DNA of 64,000 nt from Gracilaria gracilis (taxonomy: Eukaryota; Rhodophyta; Florideophyceae; Gracilariales; Gracilariaceae), in the NCBI GenBank assembly GCA_030374805.1, contig JARGSG010000068.1:280683-344682 (forward strand). Reading direction: 5' to 3'. Every line of letters starts with the position of its first letter. Within the stretch, counting starts at the first letter, position 1. Both the position numbers and the translations under genes were made by a program. This document shows, in pieces, positions 19,132-30,243 of the stretch. A model generated the notes under the pieces. That model had not been told where the DNA came from and did not search any database. It worked only from the letters and a program-made list of their open reading frames with translations.

Positions 19132-19140
19132 TGTGTGTTG
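19132..19140. repeat. Right 9-bp target-site duplication (tgtgtgttg)
   Basis: Identical to 17625-17633. Confidence 0.9.
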
Positions 19141-20550
19141 TCCTCCACCATCAACAATAGTGAAACGACGCACACGTGCACGCAGTAACCACGCGCACAC
19201 GTGTGGGGCTGGCGGGCGGCGAAAGCGCGCAATTGGATTTTTTGTTTGTCGAGCGTACTGTGGGGTGCCCTAAAATGTTGAACAGTTTCAAAGACCCAGT
19301 TTGAAAAGGTACTTCCTTGCCCCGAGACCTTTAGATAATGTGTACAAAGCCGGCTCTGGCTCTTCGTTCCGCAGTTCAGAAAGCAGATTGATAAATCAAC
19401 GACGTAAAAAAGTATCACAATCATCCAAGAAGTGTTGGATGATAGACGTCAAAACGCTAAAAACTGTTATAAAGTTAAACAATTCTGGACAAAATTTTTC
19501 TATTTATTTCAGCGCAGCCAATAATGTTTGGCTTGCAATGGCTGTCAAATTCTCTTATTCCCGAAATCCAAATTTTTCCAGATCTACCTTAGCCACACGA
19601 TCTACATGAGCGGCGCAAACCTTTAAATTTGTAATTGCCTTCTTCCCTCCCAACACGCAAACTAACACAATAAATTTGCCGTAGAGTTTTGCTCGTTACT
19701 TAGCGCGCTTTTTGTCAAACCCCTTGCATGCTTTTTGGTTTTTTATGGGCATTCTAACGCCATTCACGAAAATATAAACCTTTTTATTTCTCTGTTTTGC
19801 ACGCTCCTTTTTTTGTTGTGCCTTTCTTTGCTTTTGCAAATAAATCGCACTTCTGAAGGTGACATCACCTAAAATAGAGTTATCCGAAACACCGAATTTT
19901 GTGAGTTTGGTCTCTTTCAGTAGTCCAAGCATGTCGCGAGGCGGTTTTTATCCAACATGTCTATCATGTCCTCAACAGATGCAACCCTTGAAGGTTTGGA
20001 CAAACTGTAGGGACGAGCTTGTGTAAACAAGCAGTACTTATCCAGTCAAACGATTCCGGTAGCACGAAATCCAGCATTAATTTTCTCGGTCGTGAACGTG
20101 TCTTCATACTATGGTACAACAGCAGCACCTGTACTCAATTGGGTAGATCGCGGTAACGTGGGGCTAGAGAGCGCGCGAGAGCTCGATCTAGAAGTTAGGA
20201 TAGATGACACCGATTAATATGAGGCAGCACCGCCTACTGAAGACGCAAGGTACCTAACTGGCTAACCGTATCCGTTAGGTAGGTCCAGAGCACGACGCAT
20301 GGCGAGATAGTAAAGCCTGAAAGAATCTAATTAAATTATTAGGTTGAATGTAGAAACCGATCATTCTTAGAGGTAGCCAGAAGGTGCTTGACTTTACAAT
20401 CCAGTGGGGAGGGAGCGCCACATTCACCTTAAGGATGAGTGGGGCTCAACCTCCAGCGTGGTACCCGCGTGTACCACATTGAGGTGCCACTGTAATGGTG
20501 CACCTCAATAAAATATCTATCTATTTTAGTTATTATATTAGCTATCCTAT
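19141..20550. other. AT-rich intergenic region, no gene recognised
   Basis: Contains a Lys-rich minus-strand frame (19696-19932, 78 aa) with no recognised family. Near 20470-20510 there is a short inverted arrangement (gaggtgccactgtaatggtgcacctc) followed by AATAAA, as in an LTR or transcript end, but no matching partner was found in the window. Confidence 0.4.
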
Positions 20551-22326
20551 ATGGTTATTTCTACAGTTGGATTTCTGATTAGCAACCCACGTGGCACACT
20601 CCTCCACGGTACTCAGCCACCAATTGGGCGCCTCCCACTGTACTACAGACCCCCTTGCTATCCGCAGACACGACCCGGGGCTGCCAAGCGAGCGGCTTTC
20701 CAAATGGTTGCTATTAGTCCATTGGTAGATTCACGCATTCGTTGTACGCCGCTTCCTATTGGGTAGACGCGCTTCGTATGCAGGCATCGCTCGCTGAGCT
20801 CCCGCTCGCCGTCTAACTGGTTGCTCTTCAACCCGTCGCAGGCGTGGGTTTCCATCTCCGTAGAGCGCGTGACCAATTGGTTTGCCGGTGAGCCCTGCCC
20901 TGCTCCATTAAGTTCCTGTGTCTATCGGTTATCGGTTAGACCGTTCGGCCTCTCCACTTTGAAGAACGACCCTTGCCTCCATTTGGTTTGTAGTCTGCTC
21001 ACCGCGCGGTTTCCCGAGTGGTCTCAGACACGCCCTTCCCCTCTTGGTGTCGGGGCGGTATAGAAAACCGAGTCGGTGTGAGTCATCTCGCGTGCGGTAG
21101 CCAATTCGGATCCCAGCCCCATCGTGGTACCGTCGACTATTGGCTTGCATCCTCTCGGGCGAATATAATGTACCTTCCGGTAGGCCGTTCGTATTAACTC
21201 TGACAGGCCACGAAATCCAGCTGGACAGAGGAAGTATCGTAGATGCTCCAATCCCTGGCTGAGCGTTGCCCCTTAATCCTGTCGGTGTGGCACATCCCGT
21301 TCCCGAGTAGTGCCATCTCGGTCACCAACGGTACGCGGAACCGTCCTCCAGATAGGTCGCAGTAGAGCTATAAACCAAAGTGGTTACCTCTGGTACAGCC
21401 CCCCTTTTCTGCCCTGAATGGTTCCCTAGATCGCCTCCTGGTTTATACCAATTCAACAGGCACTCCAACATTGGTAACGACGGAGCGATACAGTCTTTTC
21501 CAGTTGCGAGGCTCTGCTGCCCATGCCAGCTGGTGCGTCCGCTAGCCAAACCAGTAATGGATTCCGCACACTATTTTCCCCATGATCTGATGGCGACCGT
21601 TCTCCCTGTGTGGTTTCTTGTACCGAGAAGGACATACAATTTTACACTGAGTCCCTTGCGAGGCCGTCACGGAATTCCTTGCTGGTTCTTCCATCCGGTC
21701 TATGTAGCCTGCCAGTTATTTGCTTTACGTACGCAATCTTCCTTCCTTCCGAGTGGCAAAGTAGCATTTTCACCAATACGGCTCGCGTTTTTAACAGGCT
21801 GGTTTAGAAGAGCGTGGGGTAGGCTGTGTTACAGCTATGCCCATGAACACCTTTTGGTAGTCTTGATTTCATGTATAACTCCAATATGGTTCTTGGTAAC
21901 CATGGCGGAGATACTGTGTTCCCAGAAGCCTACCATTGGGATCGTTCGGCCAGCCAAATGCAGCCAGTATCCATACGCTTCAGTCCTGAGCAGGAGCAGA
22001 TCACCCACACCACTATACCCACGAAACGTCCAGTAGGAATCACATCTTCCGAATGGTGGGCCCCATTTCACCACTTTGGTAGAGGTACAAGGCCCCAGAC
22101 GGTAGTCATCCACCTCAATGGGCATCTCGTCTCAGCAGAACAACAACATATTCATTCGAGTGCCTTTTGGCTACTTGGATCGGCGCTGTCCCTATCGGGA
22201 GGGGCATGCTTCCTTATTACCAAAATGTCCATTAGCCATTTGGTTCTGTACGTGCAGCATTCATCCGCTCCATGGTCCGTTCCGTTGGGTGGCTTCTATT
22301 GAACCTTTTGGTCAAACACGGCAAAC
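20551..22326. repeat. Palindrome-dense locus, left part
   Basis: Gene-free DNA in which short motifs of the form CCAATTGG and CCATTTGGT, and half-sites TTGGT or ACCAA, recur (e.g. 20621 ccaattgggc, 20700 ccaaatggttg, 20873 accaattggttt, 20979 ccatttggttt, 21545 ccagctggtg, 21884 ccaatatggttc, 22238 ccatttggttc). Frames are short or contain no motif. It continues at 50760 on the other side of gypsy 1. Confidence 0.5.
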
Positions 22327-22331
22327 CGGTT
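22327..22331. repeat. Left target-site duplication of gypsy 1 (cggtt)
   Basis: CGGTT precedes the LTR and is repeated at 50755-50759. Confidence 0.93.
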
Positions 22332-23121
22332 TGTCGTGCAACGCCAGAGGCGGGAAGACACCACGAAAACGTCCGAGATCTTCTTCCGTAGGAGGGTAGT
22401 CAGCAGACAGAGCCTCTCTGGCAAGGCACGACGAAGTCGGGTGTAAGCCGAGGCCAAGCCGTCACGACGGGCGTAGAGAGTTGAGCAAGGATCGGTGTTG
22501 GCAACACGTGTGTGGGTGAACGGGTCCTCGAGAGAGGCACGAGTCCACGGAAGTGGAGAAAGAGAAAAGCAATCCGCGAGAGCGGGGGATGGAAAGAAGG
22601 AAAAGGAGAAAAGGGCCAAACGGCTCCGGTAAACACCGGGGTAATCCTTGTACAGGGTCGAACGCGACACAAGCGGAAAACACTCCCGCGAATGGGTCCT
22701 GTTAGGTGACGCAGGGAGGATACACTACCCGTAGGCAACGGAGCCTCTCTCCTGGAAGGAGTCGATGACCGCCGAAGGCGAAGAAGTATAGAGGAAACCC
22801 TGGTTGGGGAAGTTTACTTAGTGGCGATGGCCAAGTGCCGAGCCACTATATAGTATAGTAATCTCCCTGCAGCTAGGCAAAACTATTAAATAAATATCTA
22901 AACTACCAGCAGTGCTGCGCCAACCATCCGTTGCAAGAGCTCCACACGTGTCTTAGTCACACCCAAATTGGGGCTGCGGTGCGAGTGCACGTGTGCACCG
23001 TGCACACTATGCAGACCGCATTGCGGCACACAGCCCTTGTGTAGCTGCAGTAACCATCAGCACGCGCAAGCGGAAAAACGAATAAGTCGGTGAAATATCC
23101 CTTGTAGGGCGTTGCACTACA
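22332..23121 (-). repeat. 3' LTR of gypsy 1
   Basis: 790 bp, TGTCGTGCAACGCC...GTTGCACTACA on the plus strand. It matches 49963-50754 almost throughout, with scattered substitutions. Confidence 0.93.
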
Positions 23122-23783
23122 AATCGGCCTCCTAGGCGCAAGCACGTCCCAAAGGTGACGGATGCAGCGCCGAGACCATCACGTAGTGCGCCGCTTACCC
23201 ATCGCATGGGATTGCTTTCCGCTTCGCGGTGATGCGCCGCAACGCGCTCCGACGGTTATCCAAACGACCACGACCACAACCACGTCCTGGTCCTCACAAC
23301 CACCTTCCTCGCTATCACAGCGGCGTCCATTCTTCTTAGCAGGTCTGCGGACCACGTTGTGGGATGTCGTGATGAAGTTCGGAACGCTCCACAGTAGTGG
23401 TTGGACACAAGTACTGTGTTCCCCAATATTTGGGTGGTAAGCGTCCCTCGTAGACATTTGTACCACTTCCTGCCACGCAGAGTAGCCACCACAACCCGAG
23501 TACGGTCCGGTTAGTCCACGCTCAAAGCGGTTCGGCAGTGACCACAGTACGCGAACGCGTTTTCAGAAAACGCAAATATTGAAGTGCCTATAACTTCCGA
23601 TTTAGGCCTTGTGGAACCACTCCCGATACGTCAGCTAACTCTCGAAGTCCAGAGCTTTCGAATAACGTCCAGAAAGTTGGGATTGAACGCCACTAAGGTG
23701 AAAAGCGCAACCTGTTTCAGTTCGAGCTAAAAATAGACGGCCGAACTGAAACGGTGCCATAACTTCGAAACCATCCAGGATAC

Positions 23784-24293
23784 TCAGGATGTGTCTTCAA
23801 GAAAGTGTTCAAGCATGTCCAGAATAGTCTGGTGCGAGACCGTTAAGGAAACGGGAAAGTGTTGTCCGAGATACGGGATTTTAGCAAAAGTCATCCTCAT
23901 AGTACTGTAGAGGGGACATACCCGATCTCCGGGAACTTCGACCGGTACGAACGGAAACGCACCAGCCTCCCACCCTGTTATGCGGATACTGCACGTGTGT
24001 TGCAGCGGTTGCAAAGCGTCGTGCAACACCCGATGACGGGGCGAGAGAACCGGTTGATCCGAGTTGAACATCCATCCAAGATGGCAATGTAGCATTGTAG
24101 ACACACTGAAAACAAAAAAAAGAACGGTGTAACCGGAAAGAATACACCCTGTCGATGGGGAAAACCCGTGGATGCGGATGCAGAGAACCAGCAAGCTGGA
24201 TGAAAAACCCATCAGCACGAAAACTGAGTAAATGGTGTTATTAACCCGACTGAGTCGGACTCCAACTCTGAGAGTGCGACTGCGTGACGCCAC
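23784..24293 (-). other. Sense-strand frame with two hydrophobic segments between pol and 3' LTR of gypsy 1
   Basis: A 169-codon frame in the same orientation as pol, downstream of the chromodomain. It has two hydrophobic stretches (around YSVFVLMGFSSSLLVLCI and GYTVLFFVFSVSTML) that could span a membrane. It lies in the position of an additional 3' gene, but no family is recognised and no counterpart is seen in gypsy 2, whose 3' region instead holds an antisense gene. It may be chance. Confidence 0.25.
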
Positions 24294-24371
24294 CCCAGGT
24301 GAGCGTCACTTCCCGTATTAAACGGCATGAGAATTCTTCTTAACTTCTTCTTCCCGCAATGGCGGTGCCCA

Positions 24372-24939
24372 TTACCCAACCTGGGCGTTATCCAGCGTAC
24401 CTGGGAGAGCCGTACCGGCGCGACGGTGGTACTGTACAACCCGTGAACGCGGGAGGTGTTCGATCAGTTCCTCAGTATCCCCTTCGGGACCATAACCGTA
24501 CCAACGGACTCGGTATTGTAAATTACCGTTCCCATCGTAGGAATGTCCGAGAATTCGGTCGACGACGTATTCCTGTACGTACACTTCCCGGCCATGCCGT
24601 GTCTTTGTCACTTCTAGTGGAACATTACCCTCATGGGGAAATATATCCCTCAAGAGGGTGTCGGGGTGCATCGAAGCCGTTTCGGCGCTAACCCTGCAAG
24701 GGATCGAGTCTACACCTTCGTGGTAATCGGCTCTCACCGCTAGCTTGCGTGGGTCATTCCGCCTCTGCGGTGGCAATGACGCCGTTTGTCCCGACTGGGG
24801 TGTTCCACGCTCCGTGACGAGTGGCGCGTAGGGTGCGTCTCCCCGTGAGCGGGCACGTGACTCCAACAATGGTTGGCTAGGGTTAACCCAAGTTTAAACC
24901 CCCTCCCTAGAGTGGGGTTTCTCACACGGCTGCCCCGTG
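24372..24939 (-). pseudogene. Gypsy 1 pol C-terminal segment with chromodomain
   Basis: This is the distal part of the Pol protein, cut off from the integrase by copia C. The chromodomain (VYVQEYVVDRILGHSYDG...YRVRWYGYG...EELIEHLP) occupies the last 70 residues and would tether integration to modified chromatin. When the insert and one target duplication are ignored, the frame from 42819 continues here at 24938 in register. One TAA (24894-24896) then interrupts it. The sequence ends NAQVG and a stop at 24372, matching the KAQVG end in gypsy 2. Confidence 0.85.
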
Positions 24940-24944
24940 CGCTT
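24940..24944. repeat. Left target-site duplication of copia C (cgctt)
   Basis: CGCTT precedes the copia C LTR and is repeated at 42812-42816. Confidence 0.9.
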
Positions 24945-25141
24945 TGTAGGCAACGGTTGGGGGCGCAGTCGTTTGTGGGGAGATGTGCTGCTCTCTTCCC
25001 CACCGGACGAACCCGCCGGCGGAGGGAGCAGTGCAATTTATTGAGTGGAGTGCAGAACTACGGAGCACGTCTCACCGAGACTACTTACTACGTGGCCACA
25101 TGTGGCTCGTTCGCCTTGCTTCAAATGACGCGGTATTCACA
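24945..25141 (-). repeat. 3' LTR of copia C
   Basis: 197 bp, plus-strand TGTAGGCAACGG...GGTATTCACA. It is near-identical to 42619-42811 (two substitutions and one indel by eye, apart from the missing terminal tgtag there). Confidence 0.92.
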
Positions 25142-25152
25142 CCGTCCCTCAA
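25142..25152 (-). promoter_or_regulatory. Polypurine tract of copia C
   Basis: On the minus strand TTGAGGGACGG directly precedes the LTR start TGTGAATACC. It is identical to the tract of copia A. Confidence 0.85.
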
Positions 25153-25587
25153 GGCGAAGCGACATATGTATTGTCGTACCAACCAGTAGCGGAGATCCTA
25201 CTCTGAGATCAATCCTATCAGTACACAAAGTAACTTTGTCCTTTTCTGCATATAGGCGTCCTCCAAATCAGACATGCCTCTTCTCAACATGACGTCTTTC
25301 AGACATGAGAGGTGTGGTGGTGACAATCTTCAATCTTCTTCATAAACTTTATGTGCATCAACGTAGTAGCAACATCAATATACCTTTTGCTTGCACCAAT
25401 AAACTCCAAAACCCTAACCACATTAAAAACCCTGTAGGAAAAATCATGTGGCTTTTTGGGAAAAAGGAGAAGGGTTGCAAACAATACCATAATCAAAGAA
25501 GAGTAGAACCCCAAAACATGCTCTTCTGTCGTACATAATTCAAGTCATAAATCACGTTAGTGTAGTTAGTTGTTTTCTCACTTCGCT
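25153..25587 (-). other. 3' untranslated region of copia C
   Basis: T-rich on the coding strand and colinear with 3524-4004 of copia A (shared gtcaccaccac, ctgaaagacg and gtcgcttcgcc blocks). The conservation suggests a cis function such as priming or packaging rather than coding. Confidence 0.7.
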
Positions 25588-27239
25588 TTAGAAGGAATCA
25601 AGCTTCATCAATCTGACCATCCTCCTAAACTCTTGGAGGGACGCACACTTCGTCAGAATGTCAGCCATCTGCAGAATTCTAGAAATATGCTGAAGTAAAA
25701 TCACATTCTTCTGGTGTAAATCTCTGATATGATGCATTTTCAAATCAATATGCTTGTTACGACCCGATACCTGAGGGCTCGTGGTCAACGAAACAGCAGC
25801 CGAGCTATCAACAAAGATCTTTGTGGCTTCGAACCATAGATCTTCGCTCCAAGGCTTCTGATGTGCGAATTCCCAAAACAATTTTCGGATCCAAGTGATG
25901 TCCTTACCACACGTAGAAAGAGCAACATATTCTGCTTCTGCAGAAGAGAGTGCAATCACCGTCTGTCGCCTCGATTTCCACATAACAGGTGCGTCGTTGA
26001 CGACGATAACATAACCCGTTGTTGACTTCCGGGTCTCCATGCATCCCCCCCGATCGGCGTCAGCGTACGCACAGAGTGAAGAGGGGGAGAAAGGAGTTCC
26101 TGTTGGAAAATGAAGTCCATACTCGGCCGTACCAGCCAGATATCTAAATATCCTCTTTAGCATTTGAAAATGACGTTCGCATGGGTTGTGAAGATGTTTC
26201 GATAAGGATGAGACTGCAAAGGAGAGGTCAGGGCGCGTTGAGATGGCGATGTATAACAGACCACCTATTGCAGACCTGTAGTTGGCGTGATCATGTGCGG
26301 AGAGACAAGTCTCAGTTTCCCTAGTAGGCATGAGATCGGTATTCGCTGGTAAAGGGGAACCAACTGAGTTACAATCCTGCATTCCAAACTTGTCAAGTAG
26401 TTTTCGGATATATCCGTATTGGTTCACCGTTAGACCAGAAGGAGAGCGTTCAATATTCCACCCAATGAAAGACTTCAGTTCTCCAAAGAGTTTAACGTCG
26501 AATGAGGCGGAAATTCGTTGCTTGAAATATGTGAGTAAGTTAACGTCGTTCGAAGCAAACGCACAGTCGTCCACAATGACTGCAATGATGAGGAAGCTGT
26601 TTTCCTCTCGGAACAGGAAGACCCGTGAGTCAAGGGCAGACATAGTGAAGTTCCAAGAAAGTAGAGTGTCTGAGAAAAGAGAGCCCCAAATTATGCCAGC
26701 CTGAACTGCTCCGTAGATGGAGTTAAGTAGTTTGCAGACATCTCCAGGTCTTTCAGGGATGCCTGTTGAGTTGGTTGGTTGTTTCATGATAATTGGGACA
26801 TCCAGTTTACCATATAAGTAGGCATTCGATATGTCGGCTCCTTCGAGGTAAAGATCGTGTGCAGCGGCGAAAGCCAAAAGAATTCGAAGTGGCTCATGAC
26901 AGGCAACTAGTGCGTACGTGTTCAGAGGGTCGAAGTCAATGAACGGCTTCTGCTTGTCTCCCCGAAGACAGCAGCGGGCCTTCTTCAAGAACTTCTTCCC
27001 TATCCCATCGAGCATCTTTTCTTTGAAGACCCACGTGAAGGGTACCGGTTTCATCCCAGGTTCCCGTGGTACGAGTTCCCATGTGTTCCGCTTAACAAGA
27101 GCGTTGTATTCACGGTCAATCGCTTCGCACCATCCAGGATCCTTGCAAGCTTCTTTGAAGCTGCTAGGTACCTCTGGGTCATCAATCGTCTTCTTTGATA
27201 CCCACACACTTGGAAAATTATGGGTGAGTGTTGAGAACG
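25588..27239 (-). CDS. Copia C pol, RT and RNase H half
   Basis: About 550 residues from the gypsy 2 insertion to the stop at 25588. RT motifs include NTWELVPRE, TWVFKEKMLDG, ADISNAYLYG and catalytic VIVDDC. RNase H motifs are LSSAEAEY and SGRNKHIDLKMHHIRD near the end. It is about 80% identical by eye to the same part of copia A and has no internal stop. The open frame extends a few codons into the gypsy 2 LTR (to 27279) only by chance. Its first half is at 38823-41317. Confidence 0.93.
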
Positions 27240-27244
27240 CTTTT
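27240..27244. repeat. Left target-site duplication of gypsy 2 (ctttt)
   Basis: CTTTT, repeated at 38818-38822, lies inside the copia C coding frame. Confidence 0.92.
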
Positions 27245-28096
27245 TGTGGGGCAAAGCCGGGAACGGAAGGAAAGAACACAAACCGCGCCAGCGGCTACGC
27301 ACCCAAGGTGTTCCGCCTTGCTCCCTATTGGGGCAGAGCAGTGGCAGAACCCTCCGATGAGGCCGACACGTGCCGGGCGTAACTCCGGGCAGCCTCTTCC
27401 TGACTTACAGACGGAGGTTGGGGGTGGCAATCGGGGTGCCAACAGGATGGATTCCACTGGGTGTGGCGTATCCCGTAGCAAAAGGGGCGAGATAGAAGGT
27501 AGCAAAATGAGCCGCACTGCGTAGCACAGACTCGTGAGAGCTGGGAATAATCCCGAGACAAAAAGGGGCAAACCTGTACAACAGGGCGAAGTGTAACGAA
27601 GCCGTAAGACGGGAAAACAGAAAGAGTGTATGGGAGAATGATAAATAAGAGACCGTAAGGACGGATCGGTGCTTCTCGGGGACGGAGGTGGATAACTTGT
27701 CCGGATAAGCGGCGGTATTCCCCGGGAATGGGGCGAAAGACCGTGCGCAAGCGGAACTCAAGCTAGAGCCAAGGCCTCGTTGAGGTTTACTTCCTCGTAC
27801 AGTGGCGGCAAGTGCCGCCACTTATATACGGCTGACAAATATCACTAAAAGATCTAAGTACCCGGCACGCCGGCCAACACTACCCACGTGTACCTCCGTG
27901 GCACACTTCCAACGGCGCATCCGGTAATCGGGCGCGTGCACACACGTGTCGCGCCAATCCTACCCTTCATAGGCGGATCCCTAATCCGGGCCAAATAGGC
28001 AAATAGACTACATAATAGTAGGAAGTTCAGCCGAAAATAACAACGGATATATGAGTGGCATCCCCCTCAGTCCCTGCCAAGGGCAATTGCTCTACA
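27245..28096 (-). repeat. 3' LTR of gypsy 2
   Basis: 852 bp, plus-strand TGTGGGGCAAAGCC...TTGCTCTACA. It contains the inverted segment tggcggcaagtgccgcca near 27800 followed by TTATATA on the plus strand. Confidence 0.95.
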
Positions 28097-28150
28097 TCTC
28101 CCCCTTCTCAGGCTGAAACTTCCGCCTCGTTCGGCTTCTCACCTCCCATC

Positions 28151-29955
28151 ATGGGCCTATATAGTCCGAACTCTGGCGGTGAGCCTAACGACCACTCGGA
28201 CTCCAACAACTTGGCACTCGTACCATACTTGGCACCTTCGACTCTCATCGACACAGCGATGCCTACCAATAAAAACAACACCTCCGGTAATCCCGGCGCT
28301 CCCCCAGGTGGGGACCTGCGCGAATGACCGCTGCCGGACCGCGGTTCCGGTCGGTACCCCTTGCCTCAATCGTCGGGGGCTTCCGCTTCCGGCGCGGCGT
28401 CCGTTGCGACAGCAGTGACTCCGGATCCAGCTCCCGTGTGGGATTGGTTTCATGCGAGCGTGCCGACAAATACGGGAGGATGGCCCAGTTTTGGGAGTCT
28501 CCGCGTACGCGATCCTCACTGCCATAGCGGCCTGTTTGCACAAGCCTCGTGGTTCAATGCCGAAGCCGTTCGGAATGAAGCGTTGATCAACTCCTACGCC
28601 ATTGACGGTATCCTCCCCGGAGGGCTTCCCGTTAGCGTCGTCCGCTCATGGGACTGGCTCGCTCGTATCACGGTCCATCCAAATTGTCTCTGGTATACGA
28701 GAAGCGAGAGCCTGGCGTTCGCTCGCCGGGAGATTGCCCGCATTGGGTATGCGCGACATTTTCGGGCGCCGAATGAGCATCCGGTTCCGTCCCATTACGG
28801 GTTTGACGCGGCCTACTACCGTACGTTCGGCGAGGTTGAGTACGGAGATCGATTGGCTGTTGCCTTCGACGAGATTGACCGCTATGCGGATGTCGTCCAG
28901 CCCCACCAGTATCTCATCCTGTGGGCTCGTCCGATTCTTCGGGCCGAGTTCCGGTACCTCCGCAAGTCGTCGCGGCGCGAGTTCTTCGAGGGCCTCCGTC
29001 ACGAGAGGAAGTGGCGATCCCGCTTCGGGGTTCTGGTGCCGTACCAATGCTCGGAGGTTGAGCGAATCGCGGCGCGTTCCCGTCAAGGGCGATACGTTCC
29101 GCTGCCATCGTTCTGGCCTGCGGTCGAGGTCCCTCGAGGGTGCCAGGTGGAGCTCCCCCCATGCCTGACATATGTCGGGTCGTACTACATGAAGAATCCG
29201 CCGCGCGGCCTTTGGAGCATCCTTGCCACCGAATGGGACTGTCCGTGTCGCGCGCTTTCCTCCGCTGGGAGGCGTAATGATCATTACCGGCTTTGGTTTG
29301 TGCCGGAGATGATTCGCCGATCCATTCGGAATTTGGACCTCACCGATGTGCTCGGATCCGTCCGCAACGCGCGGGAAGTGGTGTCCTTTGGTGGAGGTCA
29401 TCGACGGTGTCGAGTGGGGACTCCGTGCCTGCTAGTCAGGTCTCCGAGGGTATCCGTCGGGTTACAGACCGGTCTCCTGGACGCGACGTCAACGCTGGCG
29501 ACTTTGTGTACTTCGACCCATGTGAATGGGAGATAGTCACAGCCGCCGAGGCGCAGGAGCGGCGTCAGGTCGAGCGGAGCATCCCAGAGGGCCATCCTCG
29601 TGGGTTCGTCTTCGTCGACGACGAAAAGGACGAGAGCCTTGATGAGGCAGGGAGCCCTATGGACCAGGGAGCGGACCAGCAGATCGACGTGATCGACGTA
29701 ACCGGAGATGACGGCGGATCCGCTGATGCGGTAGTGCAGGGTACGCCCAACTCGTTTGGCGCATGGCAGGCCTCCGCTTCTGCGGGCGGGGCCGGTTCGA
29801 GTACTGACCCCCAGGCGATCGTCATCCGCAGTTTCCTTCGCGGCATGGGTGTGCCCGTGTCTGACACGGTGACCGACTTGGCGCAGCTGCAGGGCCTTGC
29901 GGCTCAGCGGTTCGCCCAAGGTCGTGGGTCCGGTTCCGGACCGTCCGGCTTCTGA
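28151..29955 (+). pseudogene. Antisense gene carried by gypsy 2, product unknown (about 600 codons)
   Basis: This runs on the strand opposite to gag-pol, between the 3' LTR and the chromodomain. The ATG at 28151 is 54 bp inside the element from the LTR, and the frame is also open upstream into the LTR. An in-frame TGA (28325-28327) is followed in the same frame by a long globular stretch rich in W, Y, F and R (about 28420-29380; e.g. SWDWLARITVHPNCLWYTRS). A frameshift near 29390-29440 leads into an acidic, Ser/Gly-rich tail (VDDEKDESLDE) ending at TGA 29953-29955. The composition is that of a real folded protein. The overlapping minus-strand frame (28646-29401) has none of this and is taken as its shadow. 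No family is recognised. Antisense accessory genes in this position are known from some plant Ty3/gypsy lineages. No homologue is visible in gypsy 1. Confidence 0.7.
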
Positions 29956-30243
29956 TCGGACTCCGTAGATACTAATATCTCTTGGCCCTATCATTAAATG
30001 TGTCCGGTTGCTACCGGCTTTTAGCAAATTCTCTTCATCCCTCCCCCTCCTCAGGGGGCAGCACCCCGCGAGGGGCGCCTGTTCCTTATCTAAGGGAGGT
30101 ATTCCGCTTGAAGCGGCAAATTCCTGTTCTTCGACTTCCTCTTCTTAGGCTTCTTCTTCGTCTTCTTCTTCTATTCCACTGTATAGTGGCTTGTCCGCAG
30201 AAGCGGCAAATGTTACGCGTGAGCGGCATAGCTAATGTGGGGG

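Noticed and set aside
19696..19932. 78-codon Lys-rich minus-strand frame
   Set aside because: Could be a gene remnant but has no recognisable motif, no neighbours and AT-rich lysine bias.
28646..29401. 251-codon minus-strand frame in the 3' region of gypsy 2
   Set aside because: Lies opposite the aromatic-rich plus-strand gene and has Arg/Pro-biased, featureless composition.
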